From assembly GCA_019751945.1 (NCBI GenBank), contig JAIEMT010000016.1:62001-126000 (forward strand): a DNA stretch of 64,000 nucleotides, in the 5' to 3' direction. Below the pieces are notes generated by a model. It had not been told where the DNA came from. It saw only the letters and a list, made by a program, of their open reading frames with translations, and made no database searches. Positions 16,855 to 26,424 of this stretch are shown in pieces. Position numbers and translations under genes: made by a program. Every line of letters begins with the position of its first letter. Position 1 is the stretch's first letter. This DNA is from a bacterium (GTDB lineage: Bacteria; Bdellovibrionota; UBA1018).

Positions 16855-18693
16855 TTATCGTCCGGTGGCGTGCTCTGAGGGCCCCTTTTGAGCGTCCCAA
16901 CCCACGGTTGTTCCCTTGTTTTGCTCGTCGAGCCACTTCTTGAGCGGCGCAAAATATTCCATGACGGCGCCGGCATCCAGTTCGGTTTTACCGGTGAGCT
17001 TCTTCAAGGTTTCAGGCCACGGTTTACTGCGACCTTCGGCCAACATTTCGCGGAACATCCTTCCGGCCTTTTCGTTGCCATAGATGGAGCAGCGATGCAG
17101 AGGCTCCGTACAGCCTGCCGCTTTTGCCAAGGACTGATGGAACTGGAACTGGAGAACGCGCGCCACGAAGTAGCGGACGTACGACACGTTTGCTGGAATG
17201 TGGTACTTCGCACCCGGATCGAAATCCGCTTCCGTGCGAGTGCGCCCAGCGGGAGCAATTCCTTGGTACTCGCGTTTCAAATCCCACCAAGCTTGGTTGT
17301 ATTGAGACGGCTTAATCTCACCGTTGAAAACTTTCCAACGCCACTTGTCCATCATGATGCCGAATGGGAAGAATACGAGGCGCTCCAACGCCATCGAAAG
17401 CAATTGGCCCGTATCCTTTTTCGGGTCGTTGGTGACTTTGCTGATCAAGCCGACTTTCTGCAAGTAAGCAGGCGTGATGGAGAGAGCCACCGTGTCGCCA
17501 ATCGCTTCGTGGAAACCATCGTTCGCCCCTTCGCGGAACATGAGTGGCTGATCTTTGTAAGCGCGCTGATAGAAGGTGTGACCTAGTTCGTGGTGGGTGG
17601 TTACGAAATCTTCGCCCGTTCCCTTGATGCACATCTTGATGCGGAGATCGTCTTTGGTGTCGATGTCCCACGCGCTAGCATGGCACACCACTTCGCGGTC
17701 CAAAGGTTTTACAAACTGGGAACGAGTCCAGAAACTTTCAGGCAAAGAGGGAAGGCCCAGTGAAGTAAAAAAACCTTCGCCGTATTTCATCATTTGCACT
17801 GGAGTGACTTTGTTCTTCGCCATGACTTCGTCCAAGTCATCACCCGGTTTCATGTCTTCTGGGATAACAATTGGGGCAACCGCGTTCCACTCTTGCGCCC
17901 AGAGATTTCCCAATAAATGGGCGGGAATTGGGCCGCTTTCTGGCACCACAGAAGCACCGTATTTTTCACGCAGCTTCTTGCGCGTGTAAGCATGCAAAGA
18001 TTCATAGAGAGGTTTCACCTGATTCCAAATTCTGTCGACGTCCTTTGCGAAAGCATCAGCAGGCATGTCGAATTGAGATTTCCACATGTCGCCAGTATCT
18101 TTAAAGCCCAGCTCACGAGCCCCCTTGTTGGCGAGTTCTACAAAGCGAGTGTAGTCCTTCTTCATGGGGCGCGAGATCTGATGCCAGCCATCCCATGCAG
18201 CAAGGAGTTCCTTTGGGTCTTGGCTGGTTGAAATAATTTTTGAAATTTCGGTGATATCCAAGCAGGGTTTGCCCGGCTCTTTGCACCATTTGCCTTTGCC
18301 GTAGGTGCCTTCCATGGAGGTCAGGAGGCGCGTGAGTTCCGCACTTTCCTTGGGGTTCGATGGGGCCGCGAATGGAAAACTCACTCGCAGAAGCTGCATC
18401 TTTCTTTCCAAGTCAGCCGGCAGCTTCGCGTTTTTATACTTCATGGATTTCTTTGCGAACTCCATGGTCTTGGTGATCCAAGCTTCGTTCGCCTTCGCTG
18501 CGATAATTTCGGTGTCGTCGGTGATGTAGGTGGATTTCACCCAGTCCGCCCGTCCGGAGTCCACGACGAGAGTTTCAATTTTCGCTTCCGCGTCGTTCAT
18601 GAAGTGGCGCGCTTCATCTATTACGCTGGCTTGTGCTCCCGAACTTCCCAGGATGATAAGACCAGCTAAGACTCCGTATTTTCTCAAACTCAT
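16855..18693 (-). CDS. Exported M2-family (ACE-like) peptidyl-dipeptidase
   Basis: Zinc metallopeptidase of family M2 (angiotensin-converting-enzyme-like), predicted to remove dipeptides from peptide C-termini in the periplasm or outside the cell. Signal peptide at residues 1-22 (ends GAQA). The zinc site HHELGH gives H368, E369 and H372; the third ligand E396 (GFHEAIGD) is 28 residues after the first His, the same spacing as in ACE. At 612 aa it fits bacterial M2 enzymes. Its own transcript is likely, as the gene upstream is on the opposite strand. It is a candidate T2SS cargo, which is inference. Confidence 0.9.
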   Translation of the reverse strand: MSLRKYGVLAGLIILGSSGAQASVIDEARHFMNDAEAKIETLVVDSGRADWVKSTYITDDTEIIAAKANEAWITKTMEFAKKSMKYKNAKLPADLERKMQLLRVSFPFAAPSNPKESAELTRLLTSMEGTYGKGKWCKEPGKPCLDITEISKIISTSQDPKELLAAWDGWHQISRPMKKDYTRFVELANKGARELGFKDTGDMWKSQFDMPADAFAKDVDRIWNQVKPLYESLHAYTRKKLREKYGASVVPESGPIPAHLLGNLWAQEWNAVAPIVIPEDMKPGDDLDEVMAKNKVTPVQMMKYGEGFFTSLGLPSLPESFWTRSQFVKPLDREVVCHASAWDIDTKDDLRIKMCIKGTGEDFVTTHHELGHTFYQRAYKDQPLMFREGANDGFHEAIGDTVALSITPAYLQKVGLISKVTNDPKKDTGQLLSMALERLVFFPFGIMMDKWRWKVFNGEIKPSQYNQAWWDLKREYQGIAPAGRTRTEADFDPGAKYHIPANVSYVRYFVARVLQFQFHQSLAKAAGCTEPLHRCSIYGNEKAGRMFREMLAEGRSKPWPETLKKLTGKTELDAGAVMEYFAPLKKWLDEQNKGTTVGWDAQKGPSEHATGR

Positions 18694-18834
18694 GAATTCT
18701 CTCCGATTCGTTTTTTAGTAAGCAGAAACGACGGGTTACCCTCTTTGTCGGGGGCAGTCAAGCTGATCAAATGTGAAGGGGGAAATCGGATTTAATCATC
18801 AAAATTTCTAATGATCTCCGATTATTTTAAATCA

Positions 18835-18864
18835 TTGGCCGGTAGGGAAGTGACTCGATATAAC
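18835..18864 (+). promoter_or_regulatory. Sigma-70-type promoter of the 46-aa peptide gene
   Basis: TTGGCC at 18835-18840, an 18-nt spacer, then TATAAC at 18859-18864. The likely start near 18871 leaves an 80-nt leader before the ATG at 18952. The upstream 18694-18834 is A+T-rich in part (UP-element-like ATTATTTTAAAT) and holds no gene that I can see. Confidence 0.5.
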
Positions 18865-18879
18865 TAGCGCATGTCCTGA

Positions 18880-18928
18880 TTTTTAATTCTGGGCCGCGTC
18901 CACTGGGGCCGCGACGTAGAATCAAAAA
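18880..18928 (+). other. Leader stem-loop before the 46-aa peptide gene
   Basis: TTTTTAATTCT (18880-18890) pairs with AGAATCAAAAA (18918-18928), 11-nt arms with one A-C mismatch. The enclosed G+C-rich loop carries two direct copies of GGGCCGCG. It lies in the predicted 5' leader, 23 nt before the start codon. It may stabilise the message or control translation. Confidence 0.45.
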
Positions 18929-18951
18929 GCAAGACAAGAACCGGAGTTCGT

Positions 18952-19092
18952 ATGAAGAGTTACTGGGAATTGACTCTTGTTTTTGCTAGCTTGGTCTTTG
19001 TAGCGACGATGACAAGCAAAATTGGACACGCAGGTTACATCATTCCAGCCTGCGCGTCGAATGGACCTGCTCTGCAGGTAAGCTGCCGATAG
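18952..19092 (+). CDS. 46-aa secreted two-cysteine peptide precursor
   Basis: Short gene, M-K-S-Y-W-E start, 46 codons. Residues 1-27 look like a signal peptide (hydrophobic core LTLVFASLVFVATM, cleavage after GHA). The mature peptide would be about 19 residues, beginning GYIIPACASNGP and ending with LQVSCR, with two cysteines able to form one disulfide loop. GGAG lies 5 nt before the ATG. The unit has a promoter, a structured leader and a strong terminator 48 nt after the stop, so it looks like an independent gene. No family recognised; it could be a signalling or bacteriocin-like peptide, or a small RNA that also encodes a peptide. Confidence 0.65.
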   Translation: MKSYWELTLVFASLVFVATMTSKIGHAGYIIPACASNGPALQVSCR

Positions 19093-19139
19093 AATTGGTC
19101 TTCGACTCGGTAGTTTAGTCAGTCGTCCGTTCCGATAAG

Positions 19140-19197
19140 GGGTCCATCAGGAGAGGCAAGCCCCCCTTGCTCTTGTTGATGGACCCTTTGTTTTTTT
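19140..19197 (+). terminator. Rho-independent terminator
   Basis: GGGTCCATCA (19140-19149) pairs perfectly with TGATGGACCC (19177-19186). The stem nearly continues inward (AGAGGCAAG with CTTGCTCT around a C-rich loop). It is followed by TTTGTTTTTTT to 19197. This ends the 46-aa peptide transcript on the plus strand. Confidence 0.9.
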
Positions 19198-19293
19198 CCG
19201 TACATAAAATCTCAAAAACTTGCGTTGAAAGGCCGCTCTTGTTAATGCGCCGCATTATTGCGTTTCCCGATCCTGGGAACGAGAGAGGGACCT

Positions 19294-19545
19294 ATGAAGA
19301 AATCTATTTTGTTGGTGGCTTTGATGTTTGCTGCTCCGGCGATGGCCGATATTCCGAACAAGAATGCAGTGACTGTCAACGGTGCAGATGCTGAGAATGT
19401 TTATCAGAAGATTGTAGATGTTACGAAGCAAAGGCCGAAGAATGATCGTCATGGACGAGCGACTGTCAGCGCTTCCGCTACGGTAACCTGCAAGCAGCAC
19501 GGCAGCCCGAAAGACGTGGCTTGCATCGTGAGCGTAAATAAATAA
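19294..19545 (+). CDS. Small exported protein, unknown
   Basis: 83 aa with signal peptide (MKKSILLVALMFAAPAMA|DIP). The mature part of about 65 residues has two cysteines (VTCKQHG, DVACIVS) and beta-rich sequence (RATVSASATVTC). I chose the ATG at 19294: it has GAGAGGGA upstream and starts a clean signal peptide; an ATG at 19258 would add 12 residues. A possible promoter is TTGCGT-17-TAATGC ending near 19248. The leader contains TTAATGCGCCGCATT (19242-19256), similar to one before the secreted protein at 25304. No family recognised. Confidence 0.72.
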   Translation: MKKSILLVALMFAAPAMADIPNKNAVTVNGADAENVYQKIVDVTKQRPKNDRHGRATVSASATVTCKQHGSPKDVACIVSVNK

Positions 19546-19547
19546 GC

Positions 19548-20588
19548 ATGACTTTAGTTTTAGCGAGGCTCGATACGGTTCGGGCCTCGCTTTTACGCTT
19601 TACGCTTTCGTTTGATTTTGCTCGCGAGGTTTTCGTTTCGCGCGCGAACCGTCTGCTCGTTTCCTTTTTATTCTCCTGCGCGTTGAGCTTCGCTCTGGCG
19701 GTAGTCGCTCCGGTTTGGATGATTGCGTTGGCGCCGCTCCTACTGGGCATTCCGCATCTCTTCGCGGGCTTTCGGTACATCCCTAAACTTTCAGGGCTGA
19801 ACGGTCGCCAGTGGGTTTGGTTTTTTACGGCTGCATCCTTTGGCGTCTCCATTTTGCGGCTGACTGGAGTGAGTACCCCGATCCCGCTTTCCAATGAATG
19901 GGAAGTCTTAGCGCTAGTTCTGGTGCTAGGCGCTTTTTCTTTTGCGCTGCCTCGCCGAGTATTTCTGTCGGCAGCGCTTTTACTGGGTGTCTTTGCTGGC
20001 TCTTGGTTTTATCCACTTTGGACCTTAAGCATACTGGCTTTTGCTCATCATTTTGTAGCGTTCATGTTTTGGTTGCGGTCGGCGAAAAGTCTTCAAGAGC
20101 GCCGCACGGTTTGGGTATCGCTCGGAATTTTTACGGCAGCCACGACGTACATTTTAGCGGGTGGGGTCGACTCCATCGCTCCTTGGATGGCGCTGCCTTC
20201 GGGTTGGGGTTTTGATCCGGACTTCCTAATACGCGGAATTTTTCCGGCGGCTTCTCAAGCTGATTTTGTTTGGGGCGGGCGTCTGATTTCTGCTTACGCT
20301 TTTGGTCAGTCCCTTCACTACTTTGTTTGGCTGAAGGCCATTCCGGAACAAGATGCGCTGCAGAGTGTGCCGCTGAGTTTCGTTCAGTCGGGTCGGGAGA
20401 TTCAAAAAGACCTGGGACCGGGGGTGGCTCGAGCTGCAGTGGCGATGAGTGTGGGCCTTGTCGGAATGATGGCTTGGTGGAATTTAGAATATCTTCGGGA
20501 CCTTTACATTTCTCTCTCCACCGCTCATGGGTATTTGGAATTGGCGAGCCTTCCCTTTTTGGTGGGAATGTCCCGAGCACGTGCATGA
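19548..20588 (+). CDS. Polytopic membrane protein with conserved-looking histidines
   Basis: 346 aa with about eight hydrophobic segments. Several histidines lie in or near membrane segments: GIPHLFAGF, FAHHFVAFMFW, GQSLHYFVWLK and AHGYLELA. This layout is reminiscent of integral membrane metal- or haem-dependent enzymes such as Brp/Blh carotenoid oxygenases, but the resemblance is weak and I do not assign a function. It starts 2 nt after the stop of the small secreted protein and overlaps the next membrane gene by ATGA, so the two membrane proteins may form a complex. Confidence 0.75.
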   Translation: MTLVLARLDTVRASLLRFTLSFDFAREVFVSRANRLLVSFLFSCALSFALAVVAPVWMIALAPLLLGIPHLFAGFRYIPKLSGLNGRQWVWFFTAASFGVSILRLTGVSTPIPLSNEWEVLALVLVLGAFSFALPRRVFLSAALLLGVFAGSWFYPLWTLSILAFAHHFVAFMFWLRSAKSLQERRTVWVSLGIFTAATTYILAGGVDSIAPWMALPSGWGFDPDFLIRGIFPAASQADFVWGGRLISAYAFGQSLHYFVWLKAIPEQDALQSVPLSFVQSGREIQKDLGPGVARAAVAMSVGLVGMMAWWNLEYLRDLYISLSTAHGYLELASLPFLVGMSRARA

Positions 20589-21010
20589 CCTGCATAACGC
20601 CGCTCGATCTGTTGATGCCGCTTCCCTCTGTAGCGTGTTCGTTGATTCAGGACAGTCCTGTTGAAGCACCGACGTTGTCCATCAGTCGCTACTTTCTTCT
20701 TTTGGTGCTGACCTGTTTTTTAGAGGCTCCAGTTTATTGGTTCTTTGCAAAAGGGTTATCGGCACGTGCGCGAGTAGTTCAGAATCTGCTTCTCAATTTG
20801 GCGACTCACCCGGCGGTGACTTGGGGGCTTCCGTACCTCTTTTTAAAGGCTCGATTCAGCACCTATGTTTGGGGGGCCGAAGCCTTTGCCTGGTTCGTCG
20901 AAGCGTTGATTTTGTTTAGACTTTATCGCTACCCGAAAGGGAAGGCCTTGGCAGTTTCGGCACTAGCCAACCTCACATCTTGGTGGGTGGGGCTCCTCAT
21001 CCTGGGCTAA
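20585..21010 (+). CDS. Membrane protein coupled to the preceding one
   Basis: 141 aa with about four hydrophobic segments. The ATG at 20585 overlaps the preceding stop (ATGA), so I prefer it to the longer open frame that extends upstream within the previous gene. Features: [35 protein letters not shown] (a His in a membrane segment), and [16 protein letters not shown] with two acidic residues in the membrane. Family not recognised; the Glu/His pattern could suggest a transporter or an enzyme subunit. uvrB starts 20 nt downstream. Confidence 0.7.
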   Translation: MTCITPLDLLMPLPSVACSLIQDSPVEAPTLSISRYFLLLVLTCFLEAPVYWFFAKGLSARARVVQNLLLNLATHPAVTWGLPYLFLKARFSTYVWGAEAFAWFVEALILFRLYRYPKGKALAVSALANLTSWWVGLLILG

Positions 21011-21030
21011 ATAGGTTATATTCCCGAGTT

Positions 21031-23196
21031 ATGCCGATTTTCACAAATCGCAAGTTTTCACTGAAGACGCCGTTTGAACCTACGGGGGATCAGCCAGATG
21101 CCATCGATGCGTTGGTGCGGGGGCTGGAGAACGGGCAGAAATCTCAGGTGCTCTTGGGGGTGACGGGATCTGGAAAAACCTTCACCATGGCAAACGTCGT
21201 GGCCAAGGTGAACCGGCCTACGCTCGTGCTCTGCCACAATAAGACTTTGGCGGCTCAACTCTTTTCAGAGTTTCGAGAATTTTTTCCGGAGAACGCAGTC
21301 GAATATTTTGTCAGCTACTATGATTACTACCAGCCCGAAGCCTACATCCCGTCTACGGATACGTTCATTGAAAAAGATTCTCAGATCAATGACGAGATCG
21401 ACAAGCTTCGCCATTCCGCGACTCGTTCGTTGTTAGAACGCAACGATGTCCTGATCGTTTCTTCGATTTCCTGCATCTACGGTTTGGGTTCACCGCAAGC
21501 GTATGAGGGAATGTTACTCTACTTAGAAGTAGGCAAGGAGATCAAACGTCAGGACATGCTCCGTAAGCTCGTTGAAATTCAGTTTCGTCGAAACGACGTG
21601 GATTTTCATCGCGGCACCTTTCGCGTCCGTGGCGATGTGATCGAAATTTTTCCGTCCTACGAAGAAGAGCGCGCTATTCGCGTGGAGTTTTTCGGGGATG
21701 AAGTAGAAAGCATTTCCGAAGTCGACCCCCTTCGTGGAGTGAAGTTGCAGAAACTTCCGCGAGTCACGATTTTTCCGGCCAGTCATTATGTGACTTCGGT
21801 TGAAAACCGGCGCCGAGCCATTGAAACCGTCCGCGTGGAGTTGCGAGAACGGCTCATGCAATTGAACGCCGAAAATCGACTAGTGGAGGCCCAGCGTCTC
21901 TCTCAGCGAACTCTTTTTGATTTAGAAATGATTGAAGAGCTCGGTTTTTGCCAGGGAATCGAGAACTATTCGCGACACCTCACCGGAAGAGAGCCGGGCG
22001 CGCCTCCTCCGACTCTGCTTGAATACTTTCCAAAAGACTGGCTTCTCATTGTCGACGAGAGCCATGTTTCGGTTCCGCAAATCGGAGGGATGTTTCGCGG
22101 GGATCGGGCTCGCAAAACTACCTTGGTGGAACACGGCTTTCGGTTACCTTCGGCATTAGACAATCGCCCTCTCAGTTTTGAAGAATGGGAAAAGTGTCTG
22201 AACCAAACCATTTATGTTTCTGCGACGCCTGGAGTTTACGAACTCGATCAGGCAAAGGGGGAAGTGGTTGAGCAAGTGATTCGCCCCACGGGACTGGTGG
22301 ATCCCCAGGTGGAGGTTCGCAAAGCCCAGACTCAGGTGGACGATCTCCTCACAGAAATTCGAAAGCGAGTGGAGCGGCAAGAGCGAGTGTTGGTCACCGT
22401 GCTGACGAAACGCTTGGCCGAAGAGCTTACGCGCTATTACCAGCAGCAGGGCATTCGAGTGAAGTACCTCCATTCGGATATTGAAACCCTCGAGCGAATT
22501 GAAATTCTTCGGGATCTGCGCTTAGGAGTTTTTGACGTGCTGATTGGGATTAACTTGCTTCGAGAAGGTTTGGACTTACCCGAAGTTTCTCTGGTCGCGA
22601 TCCTCGATGCGGATAAGGAAGGCTTCTTAAGAAGTGAGCGATCGCTGATTCAAACGATTGGTCGTGCGGCGAGAAATTCGAACGGTTTTGTGATTCTCTA
22701 TGGCGATAAAATCACCGACAGCATGAATAAAGCCATCCATGAAACAAATCGTCGTCGTGGTATTCAGGAAGAATATAATAAAGAACACGGAATTGTTCCG
22801 AAGACGATTACGAAAGCCATCCACGATCGCATTACACCTCAGGGCGGGGATGATGTTGAAATCGACTATTCCTCGAGAAGCCCGAAAGATACCGCTGCAC
22901 TGGCGAAGCGGGCATTGAATACCGGGAAGGGATCGGGGCATGGCAAGAGTCTCTGGTATGCGGCTCAGTCGGATGCTCAGGTCATCAGCGATCTCGACCT
23001 GACAGATAGAAGTGGTTTAGAAGAGGAAGTGCGCTCCTTGGCCGGCGAGCATTTCACGGACATGAGCGAAGTCCATAAGACCATTGCGAAGATGGAAAGC
23101 GAAATGAAGGATCTTGCGAAGAGCATGCTCTTCGAGAAGGCCGCCGAGATGCGTGATCGAATCAAGCGCTTGAAAATAGTGTCGCTTTCGCTTTAG
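21031..23196 (+). CDS. uvrB: Excinuclease ABC subunit B
   Basis: DNA damage verification helicase of nucleotide excision repair; loaded by UvrA, it recruits UvrC. Walker [10 protein letters not shown] near residue 44, beta-hairpin region [17 protein letters not shown], helicase motif DESHVS, and motif VI region [12 protein letters not shown]. The C-terminal UVR domain that binds UvrC is present ([30 protein letters not shown]). The start at 21031 (MPIFTNRKF) gives 721 aa; an in-frame upstream ATG at 20980 would lie inside the previous gene. Confidence 0.96.
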   Translation: MPIFTNRKFSLKTPFEPTGDQPDAIDALVRGLENGQKSQVLLGVTGSGKTFTMANVVAKVNRPTLVLCHNKTLAAQLFSEFREFFPENAVEYFVSYYDYYQPEAYIPSTDTFIEKDSQINDEIDKLRHSATRSLLERNDVLIVSSISCIYGLGSPQAYEGMLLYLEVGKEIKRQDMLRKLVEIQFRRNDVDFHRGTFRVRGDVIEIFPSYEEERAIRVEFFGDEVESISEVDPLRGVKLQKLPRVTIFPASHYVTSVENRRRAIETVRVELRERLMQLNAENRLVEAQRLSQRTLFDLEMIEELGFCQGIENYSRHLTGREPGAPPPTLLEYFPKDWLLIVDESHVSVPQIGGMFRGDRARKTTLVEHGFRLPSALDNRPLSFEEWEKCLNQTIYVSATPGVYELDQAKGEVVEQVIRPTGLVDPQVEVRKAQTQVDDLLTEIRKRVERQERVLVTVLTKRLAEELTRYYQQQGIRVKYLHSDIETLERIEILRDLRLGVFDVLIGINLLREGLDLPEVSLVAILDADKEGFLRSERSLIQTIGRAARNSNGFVILYGDKITDSMNKAIHETNRRRGIQEEYNKEHGIVPKTITKAIHDRITPQGGDDVEIDYSSRSPKDTAALAKRALNTGKGSGHGKSLWYAAQSDAQVISDLDLTDRSGLEEEVRSLAGEHFTDMSEVHKTIAKMESEMKDLAKSMLFEKAAEMRDRIKRLKIVSLSL

Positions 23197-23215
23197 CAAT
23201 TGCTATACCTAGGCC

Positions 23216-25216
23216 ATGCCTAATCGTCTTGCCAAAGAGACTAGCCCCTATCTGCTTCAACATCAGGACAATCCGGTCGATTGGTACCCTTGGGGCGAAG
23301 AAGCACTGGCTCGTTCGCGTGCTGAGAACAAACCCATTTTACTGAGCGTCGGATACTCTGCCTGCCACTGGTGTCATGTCATGGCCCACGAAAGTTTTGA
23401 GAACGCCGATACCGCTCAGATCATGAATCAGCATTTCATCAATATTAAGGTGGATCGGGAAGAGCGCCCCGACCTGGATCAGATCTACCAGAATGTAGCG
23501 ATGATTTTTACGCGTGGCGGAGGTTGGCCGCTGACCGTTTTTCTCACTCCTGACTTAAAACCATTTTACGGCGGAACTTATTTTCCACCTCAGAGCATGC
23601 ACGGCCGAATTGGATTTCCAGATTTATTGCGGATGTTGACGGATGCTTACCATTCCCGCTCCCAGGAAATTTCTGAGAATGTTGAAAAGATTGCGGACTA
23701 CATTCAGTCGGCGGAAAAAATTGGAGTACCCGCGGTGGGTGCCAGCTTTGAAGCGGCCTCTTTTGAAGCGGTGACTGTTGAAGTGCTGGGCTACGTAGAT
23801 TGGAACAATGGCGGATTGGGCCATGCTCCGAAGTTTCCAAACTCTTCGGTTTTCGCCTACCTCTGGCGTTATGGAACATCCAAAGCGCGCGAGGCGGTAG
23901 TGCATACGCTGACGCAAATGGCGCGCGGAGGAATTTACGATCAGCTTCGCGGAGGGTTCTCTCGCTATTCCGTCGATGAGCGTTGGGAAGTTCCGCACTT
24001 CGAAAAAATGCTCTACGACAATGGGGTGCTCTTAAAGCTTTACTCCGAAGTCGTTCTCTCAGGAGAAAAGTCAGAGCTCTTTGAGCGAGTCGTTTCTGAA
24101 ACAGTCGACTACGTTTTGGCCGAGATGTTGAGTCCGGAGGGCCTGTTCTACGCGGCTCAAGACGCGGACTCTGACGGAGAGGAAGGCAAATTCTTTGTCT
24201 GGACCAAGAAAGAAGTCGAAGAAATTCTGACTCCAGAAGAGGCGCGAGCAGCTTGCCTTCGCTGGGGAATCGATGAGACTGGAAATTCTGAACATGCCGG
24301 TCAGTGTGTGCTTCAGCTTCGGTCACCCGTAGATGGAATCGCCAAAACATTGCTGAAAGAAGAAGCCGAGGTTGAAGAACTTTTGGTTTCGGCCAAATCG
24401 AAACTTTTGAAGCGTCGAGAGACTCGCGTTCGCCCGGGGTTAGACGACAAGGTTCTCACCAGCTGGAATGGAATGATGATCAGTGGTTTATCTTGGGCAA
24501 GTCTGGCTTTGAAGAAGTCGGGCCAGGTCGCGCAAGCAGAGCGTGCGGCGCAAGCTGCCCAGAAAGCCTTTCAACGCTTGGTACAGACCTCTCAGGATGG
24601 CAGACTGTTCAGTACAATTCAAAGGGGGGAGCCCAAGTATGCGGCCTATCTGGACGACTATGCTTTTCTCTCCATGGCTGCGCTGGATCTCTGTCGAACT
24701 TTAGAAAGCCCTCAGGAGATCCAGAAATGTATCGACCTTGCGCAGGGATGGATTCGGATTCTTCTCACCCATTTTAAAGACACAGCGGAGCCCGGTTTCT
24801 TTTTCACGTCAGACGACCATGAGAAACTCATTCAACGCCCGAAATCCCTTTTCGACCAATCCGTGCCCTCGGGCACTTCGGTAGCTCTTCAGGTGATGAT
24901 GGTCTTGCAAGAGATCGATCCTTTGAAGTCGAATTTCAAATCTGAATTGGATCGCCAAATGGGACCCCTCTTCGGAATGGTTCGAAACAGTCCGTATGGT
25001 TACGGAGAGTTTCTCTGCGCGGCACTTCTTTATTCTCGCGGACCGATCACGGTGTCTGGGAAAGGTGCGGTCGAGCTGAGCCAGAATTTCCAAGTGTTCC
25101 AAAAGAATTCGGAAGCGGAGACTCGGCTATTGGTTTGTCATCAGTCGGTTTGTAGTGCGCCCTTTTCCTCGCTCTCAGAGGCTAGAAATCGGCTCCTGGA
25201 GCTAATCTCCCGGTAG
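23216..25216 (+). CDS. YyaL-type thioredoxin-domain protein (DUF255)
   Basis: 666 aa, full length for the YyaL/SPATA20 family. The N-terminal thioredoxin-like DUF255 domain opens with [19 protein letters not shown] and has the CxxC pair at C50 and C53 (SACHWCHVM). The C-terminal part is an alpha/alpha-barrel like that of N-acylglucosamine 2-epimerases ([33 protein letters not shown]). The exact substrate is unknown in this family. It lies 19 nt after uvrB and has no signal peptide, so it is cytoplasmic. Confidence 0.92.
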   Translation: MPNRLAKETSPYLLQHQDNPVDWYPWGEEALARSRAENKPILLSVGYSACHWCHVMAHESFENADTAQIMNQHFINIKVDREERPDLDQIYQNVAMIFTRGGGWPLTVFLTPDLKPFYGGTYFPPQSMHGRIGFPDLLRMLTDAYHSRSQEISENVEKIADYIQSAEKIGVPAVGASFEAASFEAVTVEVLGYVDWNNGGLGHAPKFPNSSVFAYLWRYGTSKAREAVVHTLTQMARGGIYDQLRGGFSRYSVDERWEVPHFEKMLYDNGVLLKLYSEVVLSGEKSELFERVVSETVDYVLAEMLSPEGLFYAAQDADSDGEEGKFFVWTKKEVEEILTPEEARAACLRWGIDETGNSEHAGQCVLQLRSPVDGIAKTLLKEEAEVEELLVSAKSKLLKRRETRVRPGLDDKVLTSWNGMMISGLSWASLALKKSGQVAQAERAAQAAQKAFQRLVQTSQDGRLFSTIQRGEPKYAAYLDDYAFLSMAALDLCRTLESPQEIQKCIDLAQGWIRILLTHFKDTAEPGFFFTSDDHEKLIQRPKSLFDQSVPSGTSVALQVMMVLQEIDPLKSNFKSELDRQMGPLFGMVRNSPYGYGEFLCAALLYSRGPITVSGKGAVELSQNFQVFQKNSEAETRLLVCHQSVCSAPFSSLSEARNRLLELISR

Positions 25217-25303
25217 AAGTCCCCGTCTGATTTAATGCGTTGCATTGACGTTTGCTCTCTGTTAACCACCTGCGGCAATTTGAACTTTCGAGAGAGGACC
25301 AAA

Positions 25304-25792
25304 ATGAAAAATCTGATCTTAGTTTTGACTTTGGGAATGGGTGGTTGGGTTTGGGCTGAAGAAGCCAAACGAGAATTCCAACTTCCTGACGAAGTGAGAT
25401 GTCTCAGAGCAGTCAGCCATGTTCGCTGCGAAGCCACTGGGAATGCGAATCATACTCAGGCTACTTGCAGTGCAAAAGTGGCGTTTAAACTAGTCAATGA
25501 TGAGATATCCCAGATTGATTTAGATGCTAAGGAATCCAACTCAACGAGTGACGTGAATATTTTTACTCCCTTTCGCGTTATCGCCTACATCGGAACTTTG
25601 AGTTCTTCAGAAGACCTCATTGCAAGCACTTCGGGTAAGACATCGATTAACAAGGCACAGTCGAATCTCCAGGATCGGCTTCGAACTTTGCGAGAGCAGC
25701 TGGCCCTTCGAAACATTCCCGACTGTACCGATTTCAAAGATGACAGCAAAGAGAAGCCTTTCATCGAAAACAAGGCCACCGGAACGGATTGA
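25304..25792 (+). CDS. Exported protein, unknown
   Basis: 162 aa. Signal peptide MKNLILVLTLGMGGWVWA|EE. The mature part has four cysteines, three of them clustered (VRCLRAV, VRCEATG, ATCSAKV), and one near the C-terminus (IPDCTDF), followed by a Lys/Asp-rich tail. The start at 25304 has AGAGAGGACC just upstream; an ATG at 25235 would place 23 extra residues before the signal peptide. Its stop overlaps the TTG of the next gene (TTGA), so the two are probably made together. No family recognised. Confidence 0.7.
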   Translation: MKNLILVLTLGMGGWVWAEEAKREFQLPDEVRCLRAVSHVRCEATGNANHTQATCSAKVAFKLVNDEISQIDLDAKESNSTSDVNIFTPFRVIAYIGTLSSSEDLIASTSGKTSINKAQSNLQDRLRTLREQLALRNIPDCTDFKDDSKEKPFIENKATGTD

Positions 25793-26424
25793 ACTCGATT
25801 TTCACCGTCCTCTTGCTCGTGGGCTATTCGGATTTAAATCCTGCCAAAGGGTTTGAGGACCTGTATTCGCATATTTTCCAGTACGACAACGGCGCTCTGG
25901 TTGAGGCCGAGGTTCGGAGTCTGCTCGCTTTGAAAGATTTCGAAGAGGATCCAGTCGACCCTCATGCGCTTGAAAAAGATGGCCTGCGGTTCGTGATTTG
26001 GAATGCGAATGTGAATTGTCCTGGGGAGGACACTTACCAAGTTCGGAGAACGCGAGTCTGTGATCAGCAGGTTCAGCGTTCCCGCGAGATTAGAAGAAAT
26101 CTCGACGAGAAGCTCACACGGCAATTCAAGGAGTTTATTTACTTGGGGCATGCCCGGCATGGCAACGGACTGGGTATTGGGCCCTACTTCGAAGAGTTCA
26201 CCTACAAGCTAGCGTTCTACAATACGCGCGAGGCTGGAGAGTTGGAGCGGGTGGTGATGGCGACTTGTGATGGTAACAAGTACTACCGATACAACGTGGC
26301 TGGTCGAACGAAGATCGACTTCGAGGGAACCGATGGCACCAAGAGTTGGATTACCGATGACCTACCTATGGTTTTAAAAGAGGTCGATACGCTCACCCGG
26401 CAGTTCCGGCGAACTGCGCAGTGA
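25789..26424 (+). CDS. Exported protein with a clan CD-like His/Cys pair
   Basis: 211 aa, starting at a TTG that overlaps the previous stop. A short hydrophobic N-terminus (FTVLLLVGYS) may be a signal peptide. The middle has FIYLGHARHGNGLGIGP, with the first His at 121, and then VVMATCDGNKYY, with Cys at 160. A hydrophobic strand ending in GH-x-x-x-G and a second strand ending in a Cys is the catalytic layout of clan CD (caspase/gingipain/CHAT fold) peptidases. The protein at 62238 has the same His-to-Cys spacing of 39. Overall it is short for a full caspase fold. The 3' end overlaps the AMP-binding gene on the other strand by 32 nt. Confidence 0.7.
   Translation: MNSIFTVLLLVGYSDLNPAKGFEDLYSHIFQYDNGALVEAEVRSLLALKDFEEDPVDPHALEKDGLRFVIWNANVNCPGEDTYQVRRTRVCDQQVQRSREIRRNLDEKLTRQFKEFIYLGHARHGNGLGIGPYFEEFTYKLAFYNTREAGELERVVMATCDGNKYYRYNVAGRTKIDFEGTDGTKSWITDDLPMVLKEVDTLTRQFRRTAQ

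Noticed and set aside
20270-20584. Upstream extension of the 141-aa membrane protein
   Set aside because: It lies wholly inside the preceding membrane gene in another frame; the ATGA overlap start is better.
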